A DNA stretch of 64,000 bases from Neobacillus sp. Marseille-Q6967. GTDB taxonomy: Bacteria > Bacillota > Bacilli > Bacillales > Cytobacillaceae. The stretch lies in contig NZ_OX267715.1 of NCBI RefSeq assembly GCF_946151075.1, positions 1,155,881 through 1,219,880 of the forward strand, read 5' to 3'. Positions 36,669 through 47,106 of the stretch are shown one piece after another. Every line of letters begins with the position of its first letter. The stretch's first letter is position 1. The notes beneath the pieces are model-generated. The model had not been told where the DNA came from, did no database searches, and was given only the letters and a program-made list of their open reading frames with translations. The translations under genes were made by a program, and so were the position numbers.

Positions 36669-36743
36669 CGCAAATATTTCGCTTTCTTAGTATGTGCGAA
36701 ATTTTAATGAAACAGTTATACTAATAAAATGGAGGTGGAACAA

Positions 36744-37796
36744 ATGAGTGAGCAAGAAAAAATTCGCCTTACTTCTTTATCTACTAAAGCTGGCTGAGGC
36801 TGTAAAATTGGTCCCGAGGACCTGGCGCAAGTTTTGCGTCTTTTACCAAAGCAAGACCCTGTTCCTGAATTATTAGTAGGACATGAAACATCTGATGATG
36901 CAGGTGTCTACAAATTAACCGATAGTATTGCACTTATCCAAACCGTCGATTATTTTACACCAATAGTGGACGATCCCTATATGTTTGGCCAAATTACGGC
37001 AGCAAATGCATTAAGTGATGTGTACGCAATGGGCGGCGCTCCTAAAACTGTATTGAATATTGTCGGGTATCCCATCAAAAAACTTGGTGCCGATATGCTT
37101 TCTGAAATGCTCCGAGGTGCTGCAGACAAAGTAAAAGAAGCCGGGGCTATTACGGTAGGCGGCCATTCCATTGATGACCAAGAACCAAAGTTCGGACTAT
37201 CGGTTACAGGTATCGTTCATCCGGATAAAGTATGGAAGAATGTTGGTGCAAAAGCTGGAGATGTGCTGGTATTAACGAAACCAATCGGGGTTGGGATTAT
37301 CACTACCGGTATTAAACGAAGTGCCGTCACAGCTGAACAGGAACAAACGGTTACAGAAGTCATGGCAACATTAAATAAGACTGCTGCTGAAGTTTTAACC
37401 GGATATCATCCACATGCGGTTACCGATGTAACAGGTTTTGGGTTATTAGGACATAGCAGTGAAATGGCTCGGGGCAGTAATGTCAGCTTCGAAATATCTC
37501 TTTCTTTAGTACCTGTATTAGAAGGTGCTTTGGAGCTTGCCAAAAATGGAGTTGTTCCAGGAGGATCAAAATCGAATCATAAATGGTTAAGCGATGTCGT
37601 TGTTTACGATGACATCCTTCCGGAAGAACAGCTGCTTCTATGTGATGCCATTACATCAGGAGGACTTCTCGTTGCAATTAGCGAGGATGATGCAGCCTCT
37701 TACGTAGACAAGCTGGTTTCAGAAGGGATATCAAATGCCGCCATTATAGGAAGAGTGACTGAGAAAAAAGATAAGCTAATTTATGTAAAAAGGTAA
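36744..37796 (+). CDS. selD: Selenophosphate synthetase, itself a selenoprotein
   Basis: Makes selenophosphate from selenide and ATP. The 350-aa frame starts at the ATG 36744 (Shine-Dalgarno GGAGGTGG) and needs readthrough of TGA at 36795-36797 (codon 18): LSTKAG-Sec-GCKIGPEDL. This is the active-site position that is Cys or Sec in SelD proteins, so the UGA is functional. Later motifs are DDAGVYKL, VDYFTPIVDDPY and VGGHSIDD. A short hairpin GGTCC/GGACC starts 12 nt after the UGA. Automatic calls starting after the UGA (for example at 36834) would lose the catalytic residue. Confidence 0.95.
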
Positions 37797-37837
37797 TCTA
37801 TGTATCCCATTCAGTTCCTGAATTGGACTAAAAATGA

Positions 37838-37866
37838 AAACCCGGGCCTAGTTGGCTCGGGCTTTG
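37838..37866. terminator. Bidirectional terminator between selD and tdh
   Basis: CCCGGGCC pairs with GGCTCGGG, with AAAA before and TTT after. The stem overlaps the last codons of the minus-strand tdh. Confidence 0.8.
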
Positions 37867-38816
37867 TTCATTTTTAGTTTGTATGTTAATTTTTCAATCA
37901 TGTCCTGCGTCATTTTCGCTAGGTCGTATTCGTATTTAAAGCCCCATTCTTCTCTTGCTGCAGCAGCGTCTATAGAATTAGGCCAGCTATTGGCAATGCT
38001 TTGACGAACAGGATCCACTTTATACGTCATTTTAAAACCAGGAATGTGTTTGGCAATTTCAGCTGCTATTTGTTCAGGAGCAAAGCTCATAGCCGTTACA
38101 TTGAACGCATTTCGATGCACAAGCTTTGCTGGATCTGCTTCCATTAAATCAATAATGGCATTTAAGGCATCCGGCATATACATCATATCCATATAAGTAC
38201 CTTTATCGATGTACGATTCATACTTGCGGTTTAGGATGGCTTCATAATAAATCTCAACTGCATAATCGGTCGTACCACCACCGGGTAGGGCCACATATGA
38301 AATTAAGCCGGGGAATCGTAATCCTCGAGTGTCCACTCCGAATTTATGGAAGTAGTAATCCGACAACAATTCTCCCGCTACTTTATTTACTCCGTACATG
38401 GTCGTCGGACGCATAATGGTATCCTGTGGAGTACTGTCTTTCGGCGTTGTCGGGCCAAAGGCACCGATCGAACTAGGCGTGAAAAATTTGGCCTTTACTT
38501 CCCTCGCTGTTTCCAGTGCATTCATAAGCCCGCCCATATTTAAATTCCAGGCAAAGACCGGCTTCGCTTCTGCGGTTGCGGATAACAATGCAGCAAGATG
38601 CATTACAGTATCCACTTTATATTTTTTTGCAACCTCCACCATATTTTTTAAATCGGTAACATCGACAATTTCAAATGGTCCACTTTGGGCTGCTTCACTA
38701 TCGTTTTTCTTTATATCAGTTGCAATAACATTATCAGTGCCATAGGTCTCCCTTAGCTTCATGGTAAGTTCAGAACCAATTTGACCCAATGCACCTGTAA
38801 TTAAAATCCGTTTCAT
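37848..38816 (-). CDS. tdh: L-threonine 3-dehydrogenase, SDR (epimerase-like) type
   Basis: 322-aa SDR that oxidises threonine to 2-amino-3-ketobutyrate. It has the Rossmann motif ITGALGQIGSEL, a VMHLAALLSATAEAKP stretch, the SSIGAFGP serine and the YGVNKVAGE Tyr-x3-Lys pair, all typical of the UDP-galactose-epimerase-like threonine dehydrogenase. It follows the ketobutyrate CoA ligase gene by 34 bp in one operon, which supports the assignment. No zinc-type Tdh is present. Confidence 0.92.
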   Translation of the reverse strand: MKRILITGALGQIGSELTMKLRETYGTDNVIATDIKKNDSEAAQSGPFEIVDVTDLKNMVEVAKKYKVDTVMHLAALLSATAEAKPVFAWNLNMGGLMNALETAREVKAKFFTPSSIGAFGPTTPKDSTPQDTIMRPTTMYGVNKVAGELLSDYYFHKFGVDTRGLRFPGLISYVALPGGGTTDYAVEIYYEAILNRKYESYIDKGTYMDMMYMPDALNAIIDLMEADPAKLVHRNAFNVTAMSFAPEQIAAEIAKHIPGFKMTYKVDPVRQSIANSWPNSIDAAAAREEWGFKYEYDLAKMTQDMIEKLTYKLKMNKARAN

Positions 38817-38850
38817 TCATCTCATTCCTCTTTTTTCAGGCTTTTTCGTA

Positions 38851-40044
38851 CTATTGAATGATTCCCATTTCCTTACCCACTTTTTCGTAAATGGAAATGG
38901 CTTGATCGAGCATTTCTTTTGTATGTGCAGCTGTCGGCATATTGCGGACGCGTCCTGTGCCTTGTGGAACAGTAGGGAACACAATGGCCTTTGCGTAAAC
39001 TCCTTCTTCATTTAACCGGCGGCTAAATTGCTGAGTCAGGGACTCGTCGCCAATAATACATGGAGTAATCGGTGTTTCACTGTTTCCAATATTAAATCCT
39101 AATTCCTTTAAGCCTTTTTTCAGGTAATTGCCATTCTCCCAAAGCTTTTGATTTAGTTCTGTACTTTCCATTAAAATTTCAATCGACTTCTTACTTGCGG
39201 CTACATCTGCAGGTGTTAAGCTTGTTGAAAAAAGAAACGGACGGCTGCGGACTTTTAGCCAGTCAATTAAATTCTTTTTCCCTGCAACATATCCTCCGAC
39301 AACGCCAATCGCCTTGGATAAAGTTCCAATTTGGAAATCAATTTTATCCGATAGGCCGAAATGCTTAACGGTTCCGGCGCCATCACCGAGAACACCAGAG
39401 CCGTGGGCATCGTCTACATATGTAATGAGATCAAATTCTTCTGCGATCTTTACAATCTCCGGCAGTAAGGCAATGTCCCCATCCATCGAGAACACCCCAT
39501 CTGTAATGACCATGATTTTATTAAATTGACCAGATTCCTTTGCTTCTTTTGCCCTCGCACGTAAATCCTCCATATTGGAGTGGTTGAAACGGATAATTTT
39601 TGCTTTCGATAGACGGCAGCCGTCAATAATAGAAGCATGGTTTAATTCGTCTGATAGTATGGCATCATTTTTATCCATAACAGCGGATATCGCCGCCATA
39701 TTACAATTAAAACCGGATTGATAAGCGATTGCGGCTTCAGTATGTTTGAATTCAGCAAGCTTTTCTTCGAGTTCAACGTGAAGTTTGAGTGTTCCATTAA
39801 TGGTACGAACAGCACCAGCACCCACGCCGTAAGTTTCAAGTGCTTCTTTTGCGGCTTGTTTCAATCTTTCATCGGTGGCTAAACCTAAGTAGTTATTGGA
39901 AGAAAGATTTACTAATTGTTTTCCGTTAATTGTAATCATCGGCCCATTGGGACTTTCTAATGGATCGATAACGTTATATAAACCTTTATTTTTTAATTCT
40001 TCAAGATTCTCATTTAAAAATTGTTCTAATATATGGCTGGACAC
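38851..40044 (-). CDS. kbl: Glycine C-acetyltransferase (2-amino-3-ketobutyrate CoA ligase)
   Basis: 397-aa PLP alpha-oxoamine synthase that cleaves aminoketobutyrate with CoA to glycine and acetyl-CoA. Visible are [41 protein letters not shown] and the PLP lysine in [16 protein letters not shown]. It is the first gene of the kbl-tdh threonine operon. A small inverted repeat (ACTGTCC/GGACAGT) lies 38-60 bp before the start. BioF is the main alternative, but the tdh partner makes Kbl far more likely. Confidence 0.93.
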   Translation of the reverse strand: MSSHILEQFLNENLEELKNKGLYNVIDPLESPNGPMITINGKQLVNLSSNNYLGLATDERLKQAAKEALETYGVGAGAVRTINGTLKLHVELEEKLAEFKHTEAAIAYQSGFNCNMAAISAVMDKNDAILSDELNHASIIDGCRLSKAKIIRFNHSNMEDLRARAKEAKESGQFNKIMVITDGVFSMDGDIALLPEIVKIAEEFDLITYVDDAHGSGVLGDGAGTVKHFGLSDKIDFQIGTLSKAIGVVGGYVAGKKNLIDWLKVRSRPFLFSTSLTPADVAASKKSIEILMESTELNQKLWENGNYLKKGLKELGFNIGNSETPITPCIIGDESLTQQFSRRLNEEGVYAKAIVFPTVPQGTGRVRNMPTAAHTKEMLDQAISIYEKVGKEMGIIQ

Positions 40045-40081
40045 TTCTTTTCCCCCTTAACTTGTCGTTATTAGAAATACA

Positions 40082-40104
40082 ACTGTCCGTGTCAGGTGGA
40101 CAGT
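40082..40104. promoter_or_regulatory. Inverted repeat upstream of kbl
   Basis: ACTGTCC and GGACAGT, 7-bp arms with a 9-bp spacer, lie in the kbl leader. It may be an operator or an mRNA hairpin. Confidence 0.35.
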
Positions 40105-40319
40105 GAGATAACAAACAAATGTTTACTTTAAAAGGATTTCTTACTATACTGTATCATATTATTTTAAATTTGTTCCACCCCAAAAAGACATTTTTTAAAA
40201 AATATTTCAACTTTAGATTTACCTTTTAAGTCAATTAAAATGTGCAGATGATGAAACGGATATAGTAACATGGTATTATTATTTTTATTTAATAAGAGGA
40301 TTAAGAAAGGATATACACC

Positions 40320-40598
40320 ATGGAAATGATTTCATCGTTGATTTATACCATCATCATAGGTGCTGTATTTATTTTTATATTTAGAAAAGTCTACGATCTG
40401 TTTTATGGGGAGAAAAAAGAGAAGCAAATCCAAAAGATTCATAACTATTATCGTAATGAAAATATCATAAAGGTGGACCTGCTTGAGCATCAGCCGAAAA
40501 TATTTACCCTATACAAAGTAAAAACCGACAAAGAAACGAAAAAAGTGAAAATCAAACCTGGTTATAAAGTAGTTAAAATCGTTCCAAAGAAGAATTAA
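40320..40598 (+). CDS. Small membrane protein with basic C-terminal domain, unknown
   Basis: 92 aa. One N-terminal membrane helix (about residues 6-24, SLIYTIIIGAVFIFIFRK) is followed by a strongly basic soluble part with KVKTDKETKKVKIKPGYKVVKIVPKKN. I do not recognise the family. A Shine-Dalgarno AGAAAGGA is present. It stands alone and ends just before repeat array C. Confidence 0.6.
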   Translation: MEMISSLIYTIIIGAVFIFIFRKVYDLFYGEKKEKQIQKIHNYYRNENIIKVDLLEHQPKIFTLYKVKTDKETKKVKIKPGYKVVKIVPKKN

Positions 40599-40614
40599 GC
40601 TAAAAATTAATATA

Positions 40615-40989
40615 TTGACGACCGAAATGGAGATAAAAATTCAAGACGGTAGCCAATGCCCCTTATTGGCGACCAAAATGGATATAAAAATTCAGAGACG
40701 GTAGCCAATGCCCCTTATTGACGACCGAAATGGAGATAAAAATTCAGAGACGGTAGCCAATGCCCCTTATTGAAGACCGAAATGGAGATAAAAATTCAGA
40801 AACGGTAGCCAATGCCCCTTATTGACAACCGAAATGGATATAAAATTTCAGAGACGGTAGCCAATGCCCCTTATTGACAACCGAAATGGATATAAAAATT
40901 CAGAGACGGTAGCCAATCCCCCTTGTTGGCGACCGAAATGGATATAAAAATTCAGAGACGGTAGCCAATGCCCCCTTATTGACGACCGA
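40615..40989. repeat. Tandem hairpin array C (52-bp period)
   Basis: Seven full units start at 40647, 40699, 40751, 40803, 40855, 40907 and 40959, each exactly 52 bp apart, after a partial unit at 40615. The hairpin is CGGTAGCCAAT paired with ATTGGCGACCG (one internal mismatch) around a 7-nt loop, then an A-rich linker. It lies between the convergent small membrane protein and nitronate monooxygenase genes. Confidence 0.95.
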
Positions 40990-41067
40990 TTTTACGGTCA
41001 GTTAAAGAAACCAATATTCGCCATGGCTAATTTAAAAGAATTAGAAACATCTAGGTATCAAAATGCA

Positions 41068-41104
41068 AAAAAACACGAGTTTTCATTTGAAATCTCGTGT
41101 TTTG
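41068..41104. terminator. Terminator near the nitronate monooxygenase gene
   Basis: AAAACACGAG pairs with CTCGTGTTTT in a perfect stem between array C and the minus-strand gene. Confidence 0.8.
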
Positions 41105-41188
41105 ACTTTAAATTCCTGTCGGCCATGCTGCCTGATTGAATAAATCCTGGTATTGCTTGGGAGGAAAATATTATAATATTTGAAAGAA

Positions 41189-42187
41189 TTATTTTACTGT
41201 TTGCTGAGTTAATTTTGATGCATTTTGGTTAATTTTTTGAAGTGCTTCAGTATATTCAAATTCCAAACGGTTAATGATCTCGGCTGCTGATTCGATCTTG
41301 TCAATGGCCCCCACGCCATGTCCTGCGGACCAAATATCACGCCAGGCTTTGGATGTGGTATTACCCTGAAGACCATCAAAATCCACTTTATCCTTCTTTA
41401 CTAACGCGGTGGGATCAATTCCCTCTTTCACAATACTTGGAATTAGCATATTGGCATTAACGCCAGAAAATGCATCTGTTAAAATAATATCCTCTTGTGT
41501 TGATTCAACCAACATTTCACGATAATCATCATTTGCCATACTTTCTTTGGCAACAATAAATCTTGTCCCCATATACGCTAAATCGGCTCCTGCAGCCTGT
41601 GCCGCTAAAATGCCGCTCCCTGTTGAGATCGAACCAGCCAAAATAATAATACCATCCCAAAATTTTCGCACACTATCAACAAAAGCAAAACTATTAATCT
41701 GGCCGGAATGACCTCCTGCACCGCTGGCCACTAAAATTAAACCATCAACACCGGCTTCTGCTGCTTTTCTGGCGAATTTTAAATCGCTCACATCTGAGAA
41801 AACGAGTCCACCGTATTCGTGAACTATATCGACAACATGTTTCGGACTTCCGAGTGAGGTAATGACCAATTGCGGCTGGTGTTTTTGGATGAGTGCAATT
41901 TCCTCCTGCAGGCGACTGTATGTACGATGGACAACCATATTCATCGCCCAAGGGGCAATTTTTCGTTCCGGCTCTTTTTCTCTTGCTGCCGCCAAATCTT
42001 TATTTAATTGGTCCATCCATTGATCCAGTACTTCTATCGGACGGGCGTTTGGAGCCGGAAATGAGCCGATTACACCGTTTAAACAACAATTTTTTACTAA
42101 GTCAGGTCCAGATACTAAAAACATAGGTGCCGAAATAACTGGCAGTCTAAGCTGATTCCACCAGCTTTCAGGAATTGAGTTTACCAT
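41189..42187 (-). CDS. Nitronate monooxygenase (FMN, 2-nitropropane dioxygenase family)
   Basis: 332-aa FMN-binding TIM-barrel enzyme that oxidises alkyl nitronates. Visible are LPVISAPMFLVSGPDLV at the N-terminus, GVDGLILVASGAGGHSG (phosphate-binding loop and catalytic His of GGH) and AAGADLAYMGTRFIVAKES. FabK-like enoyl-ACP reductases share the fold, but the active-site GAGGHSG fits nitronate monooxygenase better. It is monocistronic. The initiator is MVNSIPESW at 42187 with Shine-Dalgarno TAGGAGG. Confidence 0.88.
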   Translation of the reverse strand: MVNSIPESWWNQLRLPVISAPMFLVSGPDLVKNCCLNGVIGSFPAPNARPIEVLDQWMDQLNKDLAAAREKEPERKIAPWAMNMVVHRTYSRLQEEIALIQKHQPQLVITSLGSPKHVVDIVHEYGGLVFSDVSDLKFARKAAEAGVDGLILVASGAGGHSGQINSFAFVDSVRKFWDGIIILAGSISTGSGILAAQAAGADLAYMGTRFIVAKESMANDDYREMLVESTQEDIILTDAFSGVNANMLIPSIVKEGIDPTALVKKDKVDFDGLQGNTTSKAWRDIWSAGHGVGAIDKIESAAEIINRLEFEYTEALQKINQNASKLTQQTVK

Positions 42188-42430
42188 TTTATTACCTCCT
42201 AGTACTTATTTAGAATTTTCTGAATAAAAACGCTTACTTCCATAGTACAGGAAACTGAATGCTAATTCAATTAATCTATTTTATTGGCTATATTCCCTAT
42301 TTTTAAAAATAAAACGGTTGCAATTTTAACGAACAAAAAAATTTATTTTTAGTTTATTGTTCGTATTTTACGAAAAAACCGTTGATTTCCTTTTTTATCA
42401 TGTTATAATGTGAATAAATTCATAAGGTTT

Positions 42431-42501
42431 CACTCATATAATCGCGGGAATATGGCCCGCAAGTTTCTACCGGATTGCCGTTAACAATCCGACTATGAGT
42501 G
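42431..42501 (+). ncRNA. Purine riboswitch aptamer, guanine/hypoxanthine type
   Basis: P1 pairs CACTCATA (42431-42438) with TATGAGTG (42494-42501). The core has ATAATCGCGGGAATATGG, the J2/3 GTTTCTACC, and loop L3 GCCGTTAACA. The base just before TATGAGTG, equivalent to position 74, is C (42493), which selects guanine or hypoxanthine over adenine. It lies upstream of xpt-pbuX, as in B. subtilis. Confidence 0.95.
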
Positions 42502-42546
42502 GGTAATGAGATAAACGTGTTTATGCGTTTCTATTCTTTGGACTTA

Positions 42547-43220
<674 letters not shown>

Positions 43221-43221
<1 letters not shown>

Positions 43222-44531
43222 TGAAACAAAGCCCTTTTAAAGTCGCGTCTTTAGGAATTCAACACGTCTTAGCCATGTATGCGGGTGCGGTTATCGTCCC
43301 TCTTATTGTCGGTGGTGCACTTGGTCTTACTGGTGAACAATTAACCTATCTCGTTTCCATTGATATTTTGATGTGCGGGATTGCAACGATTTTACAAGTT
43401 TGGCAGAATCGTTTCTTTGGAATCGGTCTTCCAATCGTTTTGGGATGTACATTTACGGCTGTAGGCCCGATGATTGCCATTGGCGGACAGTATGGGGTTT
43501 CTGCCATTTATGGTTCTATCTTAGTTTCTGGTTTAGCTGTTATCCTCATTTCTACCTTTTTTAGCAAATTAATTAAGTTTTTCCCACCTGTTGTAACAGG
43601 ATCTGTTGTTACGATTATTGGTATTACCCTTATCCCAGTTGCAATGAACAATATCGCTGGCGGACAAGGAAGCCCGGATTTTGGCAGTCTTTCTAATATT
43701 AGTTTAGCGTTTGGCACTTTATTATTTATTATTTTACTTTATCGTTTTACAAAAGGGTTTATCCGTTCCATCTCTATTCTTTTAGGTTTAGTTGCAGGGA
43801 CACTTGCTGCGGCTTTAATGGGTAAAGTGAATTTTGCTGCAGTTGGTGATGCTTCTTGGTTCCACATGGTGAAACCATTTTATTTTGGCACACCAACTTT
43901 CGAATTAACACCGATTATCACGATGACTCTTGTAGCAATTGTTAGTCTTGTAGAGTCTACGGGTGTTTACTTTGCTCTTAGTGATATTACAGGAAGAAAG
44001 CTTTCAGAGAAGGATTTATCGAAAGGCTATCGTGCTGAAGGCCTTGCCATCGTCCTTGGAGCATTATTTAACGCTTTTCCTTATACCACCTATTCTCAAA
44101 ACGTCGGTCTTTTACAACTGACAGGTGTAAAAAGCAGAAATGTAATCTATACAATGGGCGGCATGTTGGTCTTCTTAGGATTTGTTCCGAAAATCGGCGC
44201 ATTAACAACCGTGATACCGACCTCGGTTCTGGGTGGTGCCATGGTAGCGATGTTTGGAATGGTTATTGCATACGGAATTAAAATGTTAAGTAAAGTAGAA
44301 TTCGCTTCTCAGGAAAACCTATTAATTATCGCTTGCTCTGTGGGGATGGGACTTGGGGTTACGGCAGTACCGGACTTATTTGCCCAGCTTCCGGAAAGTG
44401 TAAAGATCTTGACGAACAACGGGATTGTCGCTGGAAGCTTTACCGCTATTTTTCTAAATATAGTTTTCAACGTAGCAAAACCTGCTAAACAAATGCATGC
44501 TTCAACCAATAACAGCCGGAGTGTTGCGTAA
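43221..44531 (+). CDS. pbuX: Xanthine permease
   Basis: 436-aa nucleobase:cation symporter-2 family transporter, with 12 or so membrane segments. Family marks include the N-terminal GIQHVLAMYAGAVIVPLIVGGALG, the TM region VGPMIAIGGQYG and the signature ESTGVYFALSDITGRKL. It is translationally coupled to xpt and both are controlled by the guanine riboswitch. It imports xanthine for the Xpt reaction. Confidence 0.95.
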
Positions 44532-44535
44532 TAGA

Positions 44536-44576
44536 TATGAAAAGAAGGAGTGGCATGTCCCTCCTTCTTTTTCTAT
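44536..44576 (+). terminator. Terminator of xpt-pbuX
   Basis: AAAAGAAGGAG pairs with CTCCTTCTTTT, 10-nt loop, 6 bp after the pbuX stop. Confidence 0.88.
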
Positions 44577-44579
44577 TTT

Positions 44580-44726
44580 TCAACTTAATTGGCTGTTATT
44601 TTTATTAATCATCTCTTTTACATCTTGTGAAAGTTTATCAAACGTTTGATTCACTCTATTCATAATGGCTTCCTGTGACGTTTCTTCGTTCTGCATATTA
44701 TTTTGCTGCTCATGGGTATTTTCCAA
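44580..44726 (-). CDS. Small acidic-basic helical protein, TTG start
   Basis: 48-aa unrecognised protein, rich in Asn, Gln and Glu (MENTHEQQNNMQNEE, then TFDKLSQDVKEMIN). The start is inferred as TTG at 44726, 8 bp from a clear Shine-Dalgarno GGAGG. The ribosome site and intact frame support it, but no homology is claimed. Confidence 0.5.
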   Translation of the reverse strand: MENTHEQQNNMQNEETSQEAIMNRVNQTFDKLSQDVKEMINKNNSQLS

Positions 44727-44827
44727 TATTCTCACCTCCATTTGTAGTTTTTGTATAACCGTTAATTTTATTTACTTCTTAGGATATTACTGTAAAAAAA
44801 TAGAACGATACTAACGGCGCATCGTTC

Positions 44828-45031
44828 TTACATTCCACTCAAATTACTTGTTGTCTGATTTGCTGAATTCATTTCTTGCTCCGCGGTTTCCCCTTCCTCT
44901 GAACCATTACCATTTTCGTTACTACCTATGGTTTTAGTGATCGTGATAGGAGCGATACAAAACGCACCGCCAAAATTTACAATCCCTCCAGAAATGGTTC
45001 CAATCGTGATCCCTTCGCACTTTAAAGTCAT
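44828..45031 (-). CDS. GerPA/GerPF-like small spore germination protein
   Basis: 67-aa protein with the core GTISGGIVNFGGAFCIAP, close to the GerPA/GerPF pattern in which similar small proteins let nutrients pass the coat of spores. A longer frame upstream includes the Shine-Dalgarno AGGAGA, so the ATG at 45031 is the start. No other gerP gene is next to it, so this is a solitary paralogue and its exact function is uncertain. The C-terminal half is acidic and disordered (NENGNGSEEGETAEQ). Confidence 0.75.
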   Translation of the reverse strand: MTLKCEGITIGTISGGIVNFGGAFCIAPITITKTIGSNENGNGSEEGETAEQEMNSANQTTSNLSGM

Positions 45032-45097
45032 GAAGAATCGTCTCCTATACATCTTTTTTTTATCATATGTACAGGTTTTGATGCTTGTTCGCTATTT

Positions 45098-45892
45098 TCA
45101 ACACATAACTTGACTTTTAATAATAGACGTAACAATATGTAAAGAATCAAACTCCCCTTGAGAGATTGATACAAGAAGTGGTTTTTTCGGGAAAAGTACT
45201 TGGTCAATTTCGTTGACGGTGTATCCCTGCCGATACAGGTTCAGGATCTCTCCGCTTAAGTTTTCAAGATAATCAAGCTTTTGTTTCAGCACCTTTTTAC
45301 CATCTTCAAAGTACCCTGCATGGCTGCAATACATGGGCCCAAAATCATAACAAAGTAGCGTTTTAAGAGAATTCATTATGATTGGAATGGATTCAAAGTC
45401 GAGGATAACCTTTGTTCGAGTTGACAAATAGATATCACCTGAAAATAATCTCCCTGTTTCTTGATGGAATAATGCGACATGATCTTCAGCATGGCCAGGT
45501 GTATAGATCACTTCCCACGTATGATTTCGTGATTGAATCGTCTCACCCATTGGCAAAGGGCTAAATTCTTTTCTGATCCCCCAGGCCCTTTGGCGATATC
45601 TTGGGTACTGTGCAGGCTGTTTACAAATATCGATTCCTTTTCGGTGGATCAATAGTGGAACTTTTTTATGCTCTTGAATCCACGCAGCTGTACCAGTATG
45701 GTCTTCATGATGATGTGTAAGGGCTACTGAATCAAAATCATGTTCGTTATAAAAGGAGATTAAATCTGACTCAAGATGCGGACAGCCTGTATCAATTAAC
45801 ATTCCGTCCGTTAGAAAAATATAGACGATTTGTCCATTATCAAGTTTCCCTTCTACACAAGTTACATCACTTCTTTTCGATAAATGAATCAC
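45098..45892 (-). CDS. Metallo-beta-lactamase fold hydrolase
   Basis: 264-aa zinc hydrolase. The metal site is HHHEDHTG, with further ligands in TPGHAEDH and CSHAGYF. This is the glyoxalase II/RNase-like MBL superfamily, and the substrate is unknown. It is a single gene with no close neighbour on the same strand. The C-terminal tail is helical and may decide substrate. Confidence 0.85.
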   Translation of the reverse strand: MIHLSKRSDVTCVEGKLDNGQIVYIFLTDGMLIDTGCPHLESDLISFYNEHDFDSVALTHHHEDHTGTAAWIQEHKKVPLLIHRKGIDICKQPAQYPRYRQRAWGIRKEFSPLPMGETIQSRNHTWEVIYTPGHAEDHVALFHQETGRLFSGDIYLSTRTKVILDFESIPIIMNSLKTLLCYDFGPMYCSHAGYFEDGKKVLKQKLDYLENLSGEILNLYRQGYTVNEIDQVLFPKKPLLVSISQGEFDSLHIVTSIIKSQVMC

Positions 45893-46015
45893 CTAGTTAT
45901 TCTCCTTTCTTTTCCTTTTTCAATGATATTCAACATGTATGCCCGTAACCCTGCTTTTTTTTAAAGGCTATGTTTTAAAATAGTGTTGAGTATTTTTGAT
46001 TTTTTGCAATTGTAA

Positions 46016-46645
46016 TTATAGTTCTTTTTGACATTTTACCATTATAAATTTAAATGGAGGTTTATTTTCCATATTCTTATGTGGCTCAACAATTTCCGAA
46101 AATTCTATCAGTCCATATTTTCCAAATTCTTGTTTTATCGAGTCAGAATCATAAAAAAACATTTTTACCCCTTCCATTATCTCGAAATAGTCTTTACCCA
46201 GTTGTTTGCCCTTTCCAAACATTGGGGCTTCTTTTGATATAGTAGTAAAAATCATATATCCGTTTGGCTTTAACTGATTATAGCAATCTTTAATTAACTT
46301 AGCTCTCTCACGATTATTCAATAAGTGAATAAGTGCATAACAAAATATACCATCATAAAGTTTGTTATCAAAAGGCATATCGGTTACTGAACCATGAAAA
46401 ATACTAATATTAAGCCCATTTTGCCTTGCCAATTCAATCGCTGTTTTTGAAATCTCAATACCTGTTACATTTATTCCGTTGTCAATAAAAACCTTTGCAT
46501 TTCTACCATATCCAATACCAGGAATCAATATATCTTTAACTTTCTTTTCAAGGAAAAAGTCCTTTGTCAAGATTGCGGAGTCTGAAGGTTCAAATCCCCA
46601 CATCATTTGATTTTCTATAAAACTTGATTCCCAAAATTCTGTCAT
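46016..46645 (-). CDS. Class I SAM-dependent methyltransferase
   Basis: 209 aa. The SAM-binding motif I is ILIPGIGYGRNAKVF, with VTGIEISKTAIEL and MPFDNKLYDGIFCYALIH as the next family elements. The N-terminus WESSFIENQMMWGFEPSDS resembles the thiopurine-methyltransferase-like group (TehB/TPMT), which includes tellurite, selenium and thiol methyltransferases. Whether it acts on selenium is speculation. The composition is more AT-rich than its neighbours. Confidence 0.8.
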   Translation of the reverse strand: MTEFWESSFIENQMMWGFEPSDSAILTKDFFLEKKVKDILIPGIGYGRNAKVFIDNGINVTGIEISKTAIELARQNGLNISIFHGSVTDMPFDNKLYDGIFCYALIHLLNNRERAKLIKDCYNQLKPNGYMIFTTISKEAPMFGKGKQLGKDYFEIMEGVKMFFYDSDSIKQEFGKYGLIEFSEIVEPHKNMENKPPFKFIMVKCQKEL

Positions 46646-46925
46646 ACCTCAATCTCCTTTCCAAATATTGGATCTCTTTCTTTAAAATCTGCTGATTTTG
46701 TATAAGCATAGGCTACATGTTTCCTTACTCTTGTAAGTAGCAGAGTTATACAGTTTCAGCACCGCAATGAGGGCAGACTTTCCCCTCAGCAAATCTAAGT
46801 CATGCCCTCCTTCCATTGAATATAGCAAAATTATCGTATATTCACGAAATTATATCAAAAATTTCAACATTGATTTAAAAAAAGTCTTTTTAAAAAAGGA
46901 AAAGAACCTTTTTATGAAAGGCTCT

Positions 46926-47066
46926 TTAGAAAAATGATTTAAATAATTCTTGATGTTCGCTGCATTCCTTACATATATACTCGATTTCAAGCGAGTCTTC
47001 CCTTACCATATGTACGGTTTCTCTACTGCAATTTTCGCAAAATCTTACCTCTTGGATTTCCTGCAT
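46926..47066 (-). CDS. Small zinc-ribbon protein
   Basis: 46-aa protein, too short for many callers. Two CxxC pairs (FCENCSRETVHMVRED and ICKECSEH) form a zinc ribbon, 20-odd residues apart. A Shine-Dalgarno GAGGGTG lies 8 bp before the ATG at 47066. The function is unknown; such proteins are often nucleic-acid or ribosome associated. Confidence 0.65.
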   Translation of the reverse strand: MQEIQEVRFCENCSRETVHMVREDSLEIEYICKECSEHQELFKSFF

Positions 47067-47106
47067 GTTTCCGTCACCCTCTTCATGATTTTTTTAGGTA
47101 TTAGGA

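Noticed and set aside
46740..46800. Transposase remnant: RFAEGKVCPHCGAETV on the minus strand, like the zinc ribbon of IS1595-type transposases
   Set aside because: Only about 17 residues match, with no ends or other transposase parts, so it is too short to call.
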